A stretch of 64,000 bases of DNA from Nocardia rhizosphaerihabitans (GCF_014646295.1 NZ_BMNE01000006.1:124001-188000); one strand, 5' to 3'. Counted from the stretch's first letter, positions 1 to 9,326 are shown. Notes: generated by a model not told the origin, from the sequence alone. A program made the numbers and translations.

Positions 1-2
1 GC

Positions 3-3000
3 CGCAGCGACTACCGGATGGCCGCCATCCGCCCGTCGCAGATCGGGCTGCCGGATGCCGAGGTCATCGACTTCGTCAACGGCATCGGTGAGGCCACCGG
101 GGAGTTCCTCGAGGTCGTCAACCTGAACCTGCGTGGTTCGCAGTACGCCATCGCGGGCACGGTCGCCGGGCTCGAGGCGCTCGAGACCGAGATCGACCGG
201 CGCCGCGAGGAATTCGGTGGCAAGCGCGCGTTCATCCTGGTGCCCGGCATCGACGTGCCGTTCCACTCCTCGGTGCTGCGCGACGGTGTCCCGGAGTTCC
301 GGCAGAAGCTCGAGCAGCTGCTGCCGACCGAGGTGCACCCGGAGGTTCTGGTCGGTCGCTACATCCCGAACCTGGTGCCGCGTCCGTTCTCGCTGAAGCG
401 TGAATTCCTCACCGAGATCGCCGAACTCGTGCCGTCCGAGCCGCTGGCCGCGGTGCTGGCCGACTTCGACAGCTGGGCCGCGCGCGAGGCCGAACTGTGC
501 CGCGTGGTGCTGATCGAGCTGCTGGCCTGGCAGTTCGCCAGCCCGGTGCGCTGGATCGAGACCCAGGACCTGCTGTTCACCGACCCCGCGCACGGCGGCC
601 TCGGCGTGGAGCGGTTCGTCGAGATCGGCCTCGGCGCCACTCCGACGGTGGCCAACCTGGCCTCGCAGACACTGAAGCTGCCCGCGTTCGGCGGGGCGAC
701 GGTCGAGGTGGTCAATGTCGAGCGCGATGCCGCGGTCGTCTACGCCACCGACACCGATCCCGCCCCGGTCGACGACATCGAGGAGACCCCGGCCGAGGCG
801 CCTGCGGCCGCTCCCGCCGCGGCCGCACCGGTCGCCGCGGCGCCGGTCGCCACCGGTGGCCCGCGTCCCGACGACATCTCCTTCTCCGCCGCCGACGCCA
901 CCCGCGTGCTCATCGCGCTGTGGACCAAGCTGCGGCTGGACCAGATCGGCCCGGTCGACACGATCGAAGGCCTCTGCGACGGCGTGTCGTCGCGCCGCAA
1001 CCAGCTGCTGGTCGACCTCGGTTCCGAGCTCTCGCTCGGCGCCATCGACGGCGCGGCCGACGCCGACATGGGCGCGCTGTCCGCCACCGTCGAGCGCCTG
1101 GCCCGCACCTACAAGCCGTTCGGCACCGTGCTCACCGATGCCATCGGCGACCACCTGCGCAAGGTCTTCGGACCCTCCGGCAAGCGGCCCGCCGCCATCG
1201 CCGACCGGGTCAAGAAGGTCTGGGAACTGGGTGACGGCTGGGCCAGCCACGTCACCGCCGAGGTTTCCCTCGGCACCCGCGAAGGCGCCAGCGTGCGCGG
1301 CGGCGACCTCGGCGGACTCGTCGGCGGTGCGCTCACCGACGCCGCCTCGGTCGACGCGGCCATCGACGCCGCCGTGCAGTCGGTGGCGGCGCGACGTGGT
1401 GTCGCGGTCTCGCTGCCCTCGGCGGGTGGCGCGTCCGGCGGCACCGTCGACGCGGCGGCGCTGGGCGAGTTCACCGAGCAGATCACCGGCCGGGACGGCG
1501 TGCTCGCCACCGCGGCCAGGGTCATTCTCGAGCAGCTCGGCCTCAGCGAGCAGGTCAGCGCGCCCGAGGCCACCGAGGACACGCTCGTCGACCTGGTCTC
1601 GGCCGAACTCGGCACGGACTGGCCGCGACTGGTCGCCCCGGCGTTCGACGCCCGCAAGGCCGTCCTGATCGACGACCGCTGGGCCACCGCCCGCGAGGAC
1701 CTGGCCAAAATGTGGCTCGGCGACGACGCGGCCACCGCCGAGCAGTCGATCTCCGGCTACGTCGGTGCGGGCGAAGCCGTTGCCGCGCAGGCGAACTGGT
1801 GGCGGCAGCGGGCGATGCACGAGGCCCGCTCGGTGCTGGCCGGCGTGTACGCCCAGATCGCCGAGGCCGCGCTCGACACCACCGATGCCGGTCTGTGGTC
1901 CGACGACGTCGCCGTGATCACCGGCGCCAGCAAGGGTTCCATCGCCGCCGCGGTCACCGGCAAGCTGCTCTCCGGTGGCGCCACCGTCGTGGTCACCACC
2001 TCTCGCCTGAACGACGAGCGGCTGCGCTTCTACCGTTCGCTGTACCGCGACAACGCCCGCCACGGCGCGGCGCTGTGGGTCGTCCCGGCGAACATGGCCT
2101 CCTACCAGGATCTCGACGCGCTGATCGAGTGGGTCGGCACCGAGCAGGTCGACAACGCGGGTGGCGCCAAGATCAAGGTCAAGGACGCCATGACCCCGAC
2201 GCTGCTGCTGCCGTTCGCGGCACCGCGCGTCGCCGGTGATCTCGCCGACGCGGGCGCCCGCGCCGAGATGGAGATGCGGGTCCTGCTCTGGTCGGTCGAG
2301 CGGCTGATCGGCGGCCTGTCCGCCCTCGGCGCCGATCACGACGTCGACGCGAAACTGCATGTGGTGCTTCCGGGTTCGCCCAACCGCGGCCTCTTCGGCG
2401 GCGACGGTGCCTACGGCGAGTCCAAGGCCGCGCTCGACGCGGTGGTCACCCGCTGGCGGGCCGAGAAGTCGTGGTCCGCGCGCGTCACCATGGTGCACGC
2501 GCTGATCGGCTGGGTGCGCGGCACCGGGCTGATGGGCCACAACGACCCGATGGTCGAGGCCGTGGAGAAGGCCGGCGTGCACACCTGGTCGACCACCGAG
2601 ATGGCCGACGAGCTGCTCAAGTGGTGCACCTCGCGGGCCCGTCAGGTGACCGAGACCGGTCCGCAGCAGATCGACCTCACCGGTGGTCTGGCGCGCGCCA
2701 AGCTCGACCTGCCCGCGCTGGCCAAGCAGGCCCAGGAGGCCGCGGCCGCGAGCGAGGAGGAAGCGGCCACCGCCGCGACCATCGCCGCGCTGCCCGCGCC
2801 GCCGACCCTGAGTTCGGCTCTGCCGGTGCCGGAGTGGGGTGCGGTGACCGCCGACCTCAGCGACATGGTCGTCATCGTCGGTGCCGCCGAACTCGGCCCG
2901 TACGGCTCCTCGCGCACCCGCTTCGAGATGGAGGTCGAGGACAAGCTCTCCGCCGCCGGCGTGCTCGAGCTGGCCTGGACCACCGGTCTGATCCGCTGGG

Positions 3001-4826
3001 AGAACGACCCGAAGCCGGGCTGGTACGACACCGAATCCGGTGACTTCGTGCCGGAGTCCGAGCTGGCCGAGCGCTACCACGACACCGTCGTCGAGCGCTG
3101 CGGTGTGCGCCGCTACGAGGACGACGGCGCGATGCTCGACAACGCGGCGCCGCTGCTCACCTCGGTGTTCCTCGACCAGGACCTGACCTTCACCGTCGCG
3201 GGCGAGGCCGAGGCGCGTGCCTTCCACACCGCCGATCCCGAGCACACGGTGATCAGCCCGGTCGCCGACTCGAGCGACTGGACCGTCACCCGTCAGGCCG
3301 GCACCGAGATCCGGGTGCCGCGCAAGGCGAAGCTCTCGCGGGTGGTCGGTGGTCAGATCCCGACCGGCTGGGACCCCACGATCTGGGGTGTCTCCGCGGA
3401 TATGGCCGCCTCGATCGACCGGGTCGCGCTGTGGAACATCGTCTGCACCGTCGACGCGTTCGTCGGCGCCGGCTTCAGCCCCGACGAGCTGATGAGCTGG
3501 GTGCACCCGAGCCTGGTGGCCAACACCCAGGGCACCGGCATGGGCGGCATGTCCTCGATGCGCTCGCTCTACGTCGACAACCTGCTCGGCGAGCCGCGCC
3601 CGAACGACATCCTCCAGGAGGCGCTGCCCAACGTCGCGCTGGCGCACGTCGTGCAGTCCTACGTCGGCAGCTACGGCGCCATGGTGCACCCGGTCGCGGC
3701 GTGCGCCACGGCGGCGGTGTCGGTGGAGGAAGCCGTCGACAAGATCCGGCTCGGCAAGGCCGAGGTCGTGGTCGCCGGTGGTTTCGACGATCTGGGCATC
3801 GAAGGCATCGTCGGCTTCGGTGACATGTCGGCCACCGCGGACTCGGCGGCCATGCGCGCCAAGGGCATCAGCGATCGCTACTTCTCCCGCGCCAACGACC
3901 GCCGTCGCGGCGGCTTCGTGGAATCGCAGGGTGGTGGCACCGTGCTGCTCGCCCGGGGTGACGTGGCCGTGGAGATGGGGCTGCCGGTGCTCGGTGTGCT
4001 CGCCTTCGCGCAGTCCTTCGCCGACGGCGTGCACACCTCCATCCCCGCGCCGGGTCTCGGCGCGCTGGGTGCGGGCCGCGGTGGTAGCGGCTCGCGCCTG
4101 GCCGCCGAACTGCGCAAGCTCGGCGTCACACCCGACGACATCACGGTGATCTCCAAGCACGACACGTCCACCGCCGCCAACGACCCCAACGAGTCGGAGC
4201 TGCACGAGCGGCTCGCAGGCGCGCTGGGCCGCACCAACGGCGCTCCCATGTTCGTGGTCTCGCAGAAGAGCCTCACCGGCCACGCCAAGGGCGGCGCGGC
4301 GGCCTTCCAGCTCATCGGCCTGTGCCAGGTGCTGGAAACCGGTGTGGTGCCGCCGAACCGGAGCCTGGACTGCGTCGACGAGAAGATGGCTGCCTACCCG
4401 CACCTGGTGTGGGCGCGCGAACCGCTGCGCTTCGGGGACAAGTTCGCGCTCAAGGCGGGTCTGGTGACCTCTCTCGGCTTCGGCCACGTGTCCGGTCTGC
4501 TCGCGGTGGTTCATCCGCAGGCGTTCCTGGCCGCGATCGAGCCGGCGGCGCGGGCCGAGTACCAGGAGCGGGCGCAGGCGCGTCAGCTCGCGGGCAGGCA
4601 GCGCTTCGCCGAGGCCATGTGCGGCGGCGCGGCACTGTACGAGAAGCCGGCGGATCGTCGCCTGGGCGCCGAGGGCACCCCGGCCAAGCAGATCCGTCAG
4701 CTCGAGGCCGACATGCTGCTCTCGCCGGAGGCCAGGCTCGACAGCGAGGGTCTGTACCGCGCGAACGGATGGGGTTGCGGCGCAGGACAGCTCGGTTCTG
4801 CCCCGCAGTCGACCGAAGCGTCGTAG
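3..4826 (+). CDS. fas: Type I fatty acid synthase, C-terminal part (partial at window edge)
   Basis: This is the distal half of the multifunctional FAS-I that makes acyl-CoA primers for phospholipids and mycolic acids in the cytosol. The frame is open from the first bases, so the N-terminal domains lie outside the window. In order I see the end of the malonyl/palmitoyl transferase region, an Ala/Pro-rich linker (around residues 255-285), an acyl carrier region with a candidate phosphopantetheine serine in GVSS, a ketoreductase Rossmann motif (VITGASKGS, near 640), and a C-terminal ketosynthase. The ketosynthase has a Cys in AACATAA (about 1230) and downstream His motifs HDTST and LTGHAKGG. 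Domain order is that of bacterial FAS-I. acpS follows 11 bases later, as in mycobacteria. Confidence 0.97.
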   Translation, partial: RSDYRMAAIRPSQIGLPDAEVIDFVNGIGEATGEFLEVVNLNLRGSQYAIAGTVAGLEALETEIDRRREEFGGKRAFILVPGIDVPFHSSVLRDGVPEFRQKLEQLLPTEVHPEVLVGRYIPNLVPRPFSLKREFLTEIAELVPSEPLAAVLADFDSWAAREAELCRVVLIELLAWQFASPVRWIETQDLLFTDPAHGGLGVERFVEIGLGATPTVANLASQTLKLPAFGGATVEVVNVERDAAVVYATDTDPAPVDDIEETPAEAPAAAPAAAAPVAAAPVATGGPRPDDISFSAADATRVLIALWTKLRLDQIGPVDTIEGLCDGVSSRRNQLLVDLGSELSLGAIDGAADADMGALSATVERLARTYKPFGTVLTDAIGDHLRKVFGPSGKRPAAIADRVKKVWELGDGWASHVTAEVSLGTREGASVRGGDLGGLVGGALTDAASVDAAIDAAVQSVAARRGVAVSLPSAGGASGGTVDAAALGEFTEQITGRDGVLATAARVILEQLGLSEQVSAPEATEDTLVDLVSAELGTDWPRLVAPAFDARKAVLIDDRWATAREDLAKMWLGDDAATAEQSISGYVGAGEAVAAQANWWRQRAMHEARSVLAGVYAQIAEAALDTTDAGLWSDDVAVITGASKGSIAAAVTGKLLSGGATVVVTTSRLNDERLRFYRSLYRDNARHGAALWVVPANMASYQDLDALIEWVGTEQVDNAGGAKIKVKDAMTPTLLLPFAAPRVAGDLADAGARAEMEMRVLLWSVERLIGGLSALGADHDVDAKLHVVLPGSPNRGLFGGDGAYGESKAALDAVVTRWRAEKSWSARVTMVHALIGWVRGTGLMGHNDPMVEAVEKAGVHTWSTTEMADELLKWCTSRARQVTETGPQQIDLTGGLARAKLDLPALAKQAQEAAAASEEEAATAATIAALPAPPTLSSALPVPEWGAVTADLSDMVVIVGAAELGPYGSSRTRFEMEVEDKLSAAGVLELAWTTGLIRWENDPKPGWYDTESGDFVPESELAERYHDTVVERCGVRRYEDDGAMLDNAAPLLTSVFLDQDLTFTVAGEAEARAFHTADPEHTVISPVADSSDWTVTRQAGTEIRVPRKAKLSRVVGGQIPTGWDPTIWGVSADMAASIDRVALWNIVCTVDAFVGAGFSPDELMSWVHPSLVANTQGTGMGGMSSMRSLYVDNLLGEPRPNDILQEALPNVALAHVVQSYVGSYGAMVHPVAACATAAVSVEEAVDKIRLGKAEVVVAGGFDDLGIEGIVGFGDMSATADSAAMRAKGISDRYFSRANDRRRGGFVESQGGGTVLLARGDVAVEMGLPVLGVLAFAQSFADGVHTSIPAPGLGALGAGRGGSGSRLAAELRKLGVTPDDITVISKHDTSTAANDPNESELHERLAGALGRTNGAPMFVVSQKSLTGHAKGGAAAFQLIGLCQVLETGVVPPNRSLDCVDEKMAAYPHLVWAREPLRFGDKFALKAGLVTSLGFGHVSGLLAVVHPQAFLAAIEPAARAEYQERAQARQLAGRQRFAEAMCGGAALYEKPADRRLGAEGTPAKQIRQLEADMLLSPEARLDSEGLYRANGWGCGAGQLGSAPQSTEAS

Positions 4827-4837
4827 GCTGCCGGTTC

Positions 4838-5275
4838 GTGACGATTCTCGGTATCGGTTTGGACTTGGTGACCATCTCCGAGTTCGCCGAGCAGCTGCAA
4901 CGGTCGGGGACGACGATGCTCAGGGAGAGCTTCACCGCTGGTGAACGCCGCTACTGCCAGAGCAAACAGACGGACCCGGCCCGCAGCTTCGCCGCACGCT
5001 GGGCCGCGAAGGAGGCGGTGCTCAAGGCTTGGGCATCGTCTCGCTTCGCGCGCAGCCCGCAGATCGGGGACAACCCGTATCCGCTGATCGAAGTCGTCAA
5101 CGACGCGTGGGGCAGGCCGAGCATCAAACTGCACGGCCTGGCCGCGGAGTTCCTGCCCCGCGCGCGAGTCCACCTGTCCCTGACCCACGACGGCGACACC
5201 GCCGCGGCGATGGTGGTGCTGGAGGACCCGGGCGAACTGGCCGACCTCATCGAGGGTCGGGAAACAACCCGCTAG
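4838..5275 (+). CDS. acpS: Holo-ACP synthase (4'-phosphopantetheinyl transferase AcpS)
   Basis: AcpS moves phosphopantetheine from CoA to the serine of acyl carrier domains, here presumably the one in the FAS-I just upstream. The 145-residue product begins at GTG and has the two family signatures: GIGLDLV with the metal-binding Asp at residue 9, and FAARWAAKEAVLKAW with Glu at 59. The length is normal. The start lies 11 bases after the fas stop, so the two genes are probably co-transcribed and translationally coupled. The C-terminal LSLTHDGDTAAA strand is also typical. A strong hairpin with a T-run follows the stop. Confidence 0.95.
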   Translation: MTILGIGLDLVTISEFAEQLQRSGTTMLRESFTAGERRYCQSKQTDPARSFAARWAAKEAVLKAWASSRFARSPQIGDNPYPLIEVVNDAWGRPSIKLHGLAAEFLPRARVHLSLTHDGDTAAAMVVLEDPGELADLIEGRETTR

Positions 5276-5276
5276 A

Positions 5277-5318
5277 AATCGCGGACCGTCAGTCCTGGGC
5301 GGTCCGCGATTCTTTTTC
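5277..5318 (+). terminator. Rho-independent terminator after acpS
   Basis: A 12-bp perfect stem (arms 5277-5288 and 5300-5311) with an 11-base loop is followed by CTTTTTCC. It ends the fas-acpS transcript. The loop and right arm also encode the last residues and stop of the convergent TetR gene. Confidence 0.85.
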
Positions 5319-5987
5319 CGCGACCAGGAGATACGCGACCATCAGTCGCTTCAGCTCGGCGACGGCGTCGGCATTGGACTGCTCGTCCTGCACCGAGAAG
5401 TTCAGCATCGAGTACACGACGTGCACGAGCACCTCGGCCATCATCGTGCGCCGGGCGCGCGGGGTGCGCGGGGTCAGTGGCCGCAGCATCTGCGAGACCA
5501 CCTCGGCGAATTCCTTCTCGTGCAGGGCGCCCGTCGCCCGGGTGGACGGGGTCGACTGCATGGCCAGCCACACCTCGCGGCGCGAGGGATCGGTGGTCCA
5601 CAGATTCGCCAGGTGATCGACGAACTGGTTCATGTGCCGCAACCAGTCCAGCGAGGGGATCTCGCCGTGGAAGTCGGCCAGCTCACGGGAGACCGCAACC
5701 AGGTCTTGCCGATTGAGCTCGCAGACGATCACGTACTTGTTGGCGAAGAACTGGTAGAGCGTGCCGATCGGCACCTCGGCGCGCTGCGCGACCTCTTCAC
5801 AGGTGAACGATTCGAAGCCGACCTCGACGAGCAGTTCCCGCGACGACTGCAACAGGGCGTCGAACTTGCGCTTGCTGCGCTCCTGGGTCGGCCGCTTGCG
5901 CGGCATCAGCTCCTGCGGGTCGTCCTGCAACTCCAGCGCAGGGTCCGGACGGCTCTGCTTGGACCGGGCCTGCGCGTGTACTTCCAC
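5289..5987 (-). CDS. TetR family transcriptional regulator downstream of fas-acpS
   Basis: This 232-residue protein has a TetR DNA-binding domain at about residues 32-85 (ERSKRKFDALLQ, then EEVAQRAEVPIGTLYQFFANK) and an alpha-helical ligand domain. Translation from GTG at 5987 gives a basic 27-residue extension; an ATG at 5906 (MPRKRPTQERS) is an alternative start giving a more usual N-terminus. It converges on acpS. Its target is unknown; its position suggests lipid metabolism, but it need not be the FasR known from mycobacteria, which is encoded elsewhere there. A 7-bp inverted repeat about 32-56 bases upstream of the start may be its own operator. Confidence 0.85.
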   Translation of the reverse strand: MEVHAQARSKQSRPDPALELQDDPQELMPRKRPTQERSKRKFDALLQSSRELLVEVGFESFTCEEVAQRAEVPIGTLYQFFANKYVIVCELNRQDLVAVSRELADFHGEIPSLDWLRHMNQFVDHLANLWTTDPSRREVWLAMQSTPSTRATGALHEKEFAEVVSQMLRPLTPRTPRARRTMMAEVLVHVVYSMLNFSVQDEQSNADAVAELKRLMVAYLLVAEKESRTAQD

Positions 5988-6018
5988 CCATCCAGGCTAG
6001 CGGTATACACACATCCGC

Positions 6019-6043
6019 GACACGCGTCTACCGACAGCGTGTC
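6019..6043. promoter_or_regulatory. Inverted repeat GACACGC-N11-GCGTGTC in divergent promoter region
   Basis: Perfect 7-bp arms (6019-6025 and 6037-6043) lie between the divergent TetR gene and the gene starting at 6193. A TTGACA-like box on the minus strand (6040-6045) overlaps the right arm. This layout fits an autoregulatory TetR operator. It is inferred from symmetry only. Confidence 0.45.
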
Positions 6044-6192
6044 AACAACTGGGCGAAATTCCTCCCATCCAGGTCCGGGCTGGTGACGAATCATCAGATG
6101 AGCGTGCGTGCATCCGCAGGCTTATTCGCGGTGATCTCTCACCGCAACCGACCTACCGCGAAGTTATCTGCCCCCGTGGGAAGGCAAGACTT

Positions 6193-7428
6193 GTGGCTGC
6201 AGGATCTGTGATCACTCTCGGCGTCAGCACCGAGCGAGGCGCCGTGCACGCGGTGGCGCTCGCGGAAGCGGGCGACACGCTCACCGACCGGATGCTGCTG
6301 CGGCGCACCGTGCGTGCGGGCGGGGACAGCAAGGCGGAGATCGCCGCGGCGGTGCAGGTGGCACTGGACACGATGGCCGCCGAACTAGACGACGAGCACG
6401 AGATCGCCGGGGTGGCAGTGAGTTACCGCGATTCGGCCGAGCGGCGCGCGATCGTCACCCGGCTCGCGGCCACGCCCTGGCACACCGCCTCGCTGGTCTC
6501 GGCCAAGTCGGCGCACCTGTTCGTCGCGGGCGCGATGACCTGGCTCGACGAGTTCGACAACCTGCTGGTCTACGAGGCGGTGCCCGGCTACCAGGCGATG
6601 ACACTGCTCGATCCCGGCAGGCACCGGGTACTCGCCGCCTACGCGCAGACCGGCGCGCCCACCCCGGACGCGCTGCGCACGGGGGTGTCGACGGCGTGGG
6701 ATCAGTTCGAGGCGGCCTCGGTGCGACCGGGCGCGGTGGTGCTCGTCGGCTCGTCGGCCGACGCACCCGCGGTGCGCGAGGCGGCCGCCGGATTCGGGGT
6801 GCCGGTGCTGCCGTGCCGGCTGGCGCCGTTCGCCCCGGCCGCCGGTGCCGCGTTGGTCGCGCTCGGTGACGCCACCGACGTGCCGGTCGCGGTCGCGGCG
6901 CATTCCAATCGGGGCATGGCCATGGTCGCCGCGGCCGTGAGCCTGCTGGCAGGTGGTCTGGTCGCGGGCGGTGCCTACGCGGTGATGAACGACAGGACGC
7001 AGGGGGTCGACAACACCGCGGTGTCCTCGGAGCCGGGTGCGAGCCCGGCCGGTTCGATCGGGCCGCGGGGACCCCAGATGCACGAGACCGCCGACACCGG
7101 TCCGGCGGAGACCGGCTCGGCCGGGGGTATCGGCTCCGGCAGCGGGCTGGAGGTGAGCCCGGCGACGGAGCCGGGGGACACTTCGCCCTACGAGACGGTG
7201 TCGCCGAACCCGCAGCTGATCGACCCGAGCCAGTTCCCGCTGGGTTACCCCACCCAGCTGTACGGCGATGCGCCGCAGGATGATCCGCTGCCACTGGAAC
7301 CCGCGGCCCCGCTCGTCCCGCAGACTCCCGCCGCGGCGCCGACCCTGCCTGGCACGGGAATCCCGATGGGGATGCAGCCCGCCCAGGCGCCGGTGCCGGA
7401 CGGCCCGCGTACGGAATCGGCCGACTGA
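6193..7428 (+). CDS. Membrane-anchored protein with N-terminal actin/Hsp70-like fold region and Pro-rich tail (DUF7159-like)
   Basis: The 411-residue protein starts at GTG. Residues 1-230 form a soluble region that opens with a beta-strand and turn (VITLGVSTERGAVHAV) resembling the first phosphate-binding motif of the actin/Hsp70 superfamily. It continues with a VAVSYRDS segment and a VVLVGSSADAP segment. One transmembrane helix lies at about 241-265, followed by a long, low-complexity Gly/Pro/Ser tail of about 145 residues. Similar proteins are common in mycolic-acid actinobacteria and uncharacterised as far as I know. The tail is probably outside the membrane, facing the wall. No nucleotide-binding function can be proven from sequence. 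A strong hairpin follows the stop. Confidence 0.75.
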   Translation: MAAGSVITLGVSTERGAVHAVALAEAGDTLTDRMLLRRTVRAGGDSKAEIAAAVQVALDTMAAELDDEHEIAGVAVSYRDSAERRAIVTRLAATPWHTASLVSAKSAHLFVAGAMTWLDEFDNLLVYEAVPGYQAMTLLDPGRHRVLAAYAQTGAPTPDALRTGVSTAWDQFEAASVRPGAVVLVGSSADAPAVREAAAGFGVPVLPCRLAPFAPAAGAALVALGDATDVPVAVAAHSNRGMAMVAAAVSLLAGGLVAGGAYAVMNDRTQGVDNTAVSSEPGASPAGSIGPRGPQMHETADTGPAETGSAGGIGSGSGLEVSPATEPGDTSPYETVSPNPQLIDPSQFPLGYPTQLYGDAPQDDPLPLEPAAPLVPQTPAAAPTLPGTGIPMGMQPAQAPVPDGPRTESAD

Positions 7429-7454
7429 CGCAACGGCCGACCGAGTCAGCTCCC

Positions 7455-7496
7455 GCGAGGGGCCGCGCGATACACCGCGCGGCCCCTCGCTCGTTT
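7455..7496. terminator. Bidirectional terminator hairpin
   Basis: A 15-bp perfect stem (7455-7469 and 7476-7490) with a 6-base loop sits between the convergent genes ending at 7428 and 7503. It is followed on the plus strand by TCGTTTCC. Confidence 0.75.
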
Positions 7497-7502
7497 CCGT
7501 CG

Positions 7503-8291
7503 TCAGGCGGTGGTTCGGCGTCGGAACAACACACCGGCGGCGAGATAGCCGGCGACGGCGATGCCGGCGCACCACAGCACGGCGAGCAGCGCGCTGTCCC
7601 CGATCGGCGTGCCCATGAGCAGGCCGCGCATCGTCTCGATCACCGGGGTCACCGGCTGGTGTTCGGCGAAGGCGTGCAACCAGGTCGGCATCGTCTCGGT
7701 CGGCACGAACGCGCTGCTCACGTACGGCAGGAACATGAAGAAGAAGGTGAAGCCGTTGGCCGCCTCCGGGTTTCGGGCGAGCAGGCCGAGGGCCGCGGCG
7801 AGCCAGGACAGCGCGAAGACGAACATCGCGAGCACCCCGAGGACGCCCAGCCAGCGCAGCGGATCGGTGGTCGGCCGGAAGCCGAGCACCACCGCCACCC
7901 CGATCACGACGGCGGAGGTGAGCAGATTGCGCAGCACACTCTCGGCGACATGCCCGGTGAGCACCGCTGACCGGGCGATGGCCATGGTGCGGAACCGGTC
8001 GATGATGCCCTCGGCCAGGTCGGTCGACAGGGCGACCGCGGTGGTCGAGGCGCCGAAACCCGCGCACAGCAGGATGATTCCGGGCACCACGTAGTCGATG
8101 TAGGGCCCTGGTCCCGCGTCCATCGCGCCGCCGAAGACGTAGACGAACATCAGCAGGATCATCACCGGCAGCGCGATGGTCATGATCATCGTGTCGGGAC
8201 TGCGCACGGTGTGCCGGATATTGCGGTCCAGCATGGTGATCGAGTCCTGGGCGGTGCGCAGGGCCCACGGGGTGGGGGACTGGGTGGTCAT
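7503..8291 (-). CDS. ABC-2 type drug efflux permease (DrrB-like)
   Basis: This 262-residue integral membrane protein has about six transmembrane helices and an ABC-2 permease core. Typical segments are the TIALPVMILLMFVYVFGG helix, the VPGIILLCAGFGAS helix and a C-terminal basic end RRRTTA. It should form the channel of an exporter with the ATPase encoded just upstream (24-base gap, same strand). The pair resembles daunorubicin resistance-type DrrAB exporters, which move lipids or lipophilic drugs outward. The substrate is unknown. A divergent TetR gene and paired operators suggest the pair is inducible. Confidence 0.9.
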   Translation of the reverse strand: MTTQSPTPWALRTAQDSITMLDRNIRHTVRSPDTMIMTIALPVMILLMFVYVFGGAMDAGPGPYIDYVVPGIILLCAGFGASTTAVALSTDLAEGIIDRFRTMAIARSAVLTGHVAESVLRNLLTSAVVIGVAVVLGFRPTTDPLRWLGVLGVLAMFVFALSWLAAALGLLARNPEAANGFTFFFMFLPYVSSAFVPTETMPTWLHAFAEHQPVTPVIETMRGLLMGTPIGDSALLAVLWCAGIAVAGYLAAGVLFRRRTTA

Positions 8292-8315
8292 GGTCGGTCT
8301 CGTTTCGGTGGGGGT

Positions 8316-9272
8316 TCAGGCGGCCGACACGGCCCGGTGGACCCGGCCGGTCAGGGCGAAGAAGACGTCGTCGAGGTCGGGGGTGTGCACGCTGAGCTGG
8401 TCGATGGCGATGTCGAGCTCGGCGAAACGGTCGAGCAGCCGCTTGATCTCGACCGCGCTGCCGTCCGAGGGCACCTGCAGGGTCAGCTGCTCCGGGTCGC
8501 GGTGCCCGTGCTCGCCGACGGCGTGCGCGGCGGCCGTGAGCAGGCGCTGGTCGGCGAAACGGAACCGGATGTGGCCACCGGGGACGAGGCGTTTGAGTTC
8601 CTCCGGCGTGCCGTCGGCGACGATGTGCCCGCCGTCGAGCACGGCGATCCGGTCGGCCAGCTGGTCGGCCTCCTCGAGGTACTGCGTGGTGAGGAAGACG
8701 GTGGTGCCCTCGGCCGCGAGCTCGCGGGTCGCGGCCCAGAGGTCGCGGCGGCTGCGCGGGTCGAGGCCGGTGGTCGGCTCGTCCAGGAAGACCAGGCGCG
8801 GCCTGCCCATCAGGCTCATGGCGAGGTCGAGTCTGCGGCGCATGCCGCCGGAATAGGCGGAGACCGGCCGGTCGGCGGCATCGGTGAGCGCGAAGCGGTC
8901 GAGCAGGTCGGCGCCGCGGCGCCGGGTCTCGGCGGTGCCCAGGTGCAGCAGCCTGCCGGTGAGCCGCAGGTTCTCGGCGCCGGTGAGGACGCCGTCGACG
9001 GCCGCGTACTGCCCGGTGACGCCGATCAGTCCGCGCACGGTGTCGGCCTCGCGGACGGCGTCGTGCCCGAAGACACGCACGTCGCCGTGATCGGGCCGGA
9101 CGAGAGTGGCCAGGATGCGGACCAGCGTGGTCTTGCCCGCGCCGTTCGGTCCGAGCAGGGCGAAGACCGTGCCGGGTGCGACCTCGAGGTCGAGGTCGTC
9201 GAGCACGACCCGCGCGCCGAAGGCCTTGCGCAGCCGGTGGACCGAGAGCGCCGGCGATGGTTCGAGCGTCAT
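8316..9272 (-). CDS. ABC transporter ATP-binding protein (DrrA-like)
   Basis: The 318-residue ATPase powers the exporter whose permease follows. It carries Walker A GPNGAGKTT (residues 41-49), the ABC signature YSGGMRRRLDLA, Walker B LVFLDEPTTGLD and a switch region FLTTQYLEEADQLADR, plus the C-terminal extension (about 100 residues) typical of the DrrA subfamily, ending in DDVFFALTGR. The start is ATG at 9272, with a GA-rich sequence (GGAGAACTC) upstream. Tandem TetR-type palindromes lie 22-54 bases upstream of the start, over the likely promoter. Confidence 0.93.
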   Translation of the reverse strand: MTLEPSPALSVHRLRKAFGARVVLDDLDLEVAPGTVFALLGPNGAGKTTLVRILATLVRPDHGDVRVFGHDAVREADTVRGLIGVTGQYAAVDGVLTGAENLRLTGRLLHLGTAETRRRGADLLDRFALTDAADRPVSAYSGGMRRRLDLAMSLMGRPRLVFLDEPTTGLDPRSRRDLWAATRELAAEGTTVFLTTQYLEEADQLADRIAVLDGGHIVADGTPEELKRLVPGGHIRFRFADQRLLTAAAHAVGEHGHRDPEQLTLQVPSDGSAVEIKRLLDRFAELDIAIDQLSVHTPDLDDVFFALTGRVHRAVSAA

Positions 9273-9293
9273 GAGTTCTCCGATCGAAAAACT

Positions 9294-9326
9294 GTTTATG
9301 AGATAAACATAGTTTATAGAGTAAGC
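9294..9326. promoter_or_regulatory. Tandem palindromic operators between ABC exporter and TetR gene
   Basis: Two 15-bp palindromes stand 18 bp apart: gtttatgagataaac at 9294-9308 (perfect 6-bp arms around 3 bases) and gtttatagagtaagc at 9312-9326 (4 of 6 pairs). The AT-rich stretch stands out in this GC-rich sequence and contains the likely promoter elements for both divergent genes. It fits binding of two TetR dimers. Confidence 0.7.
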
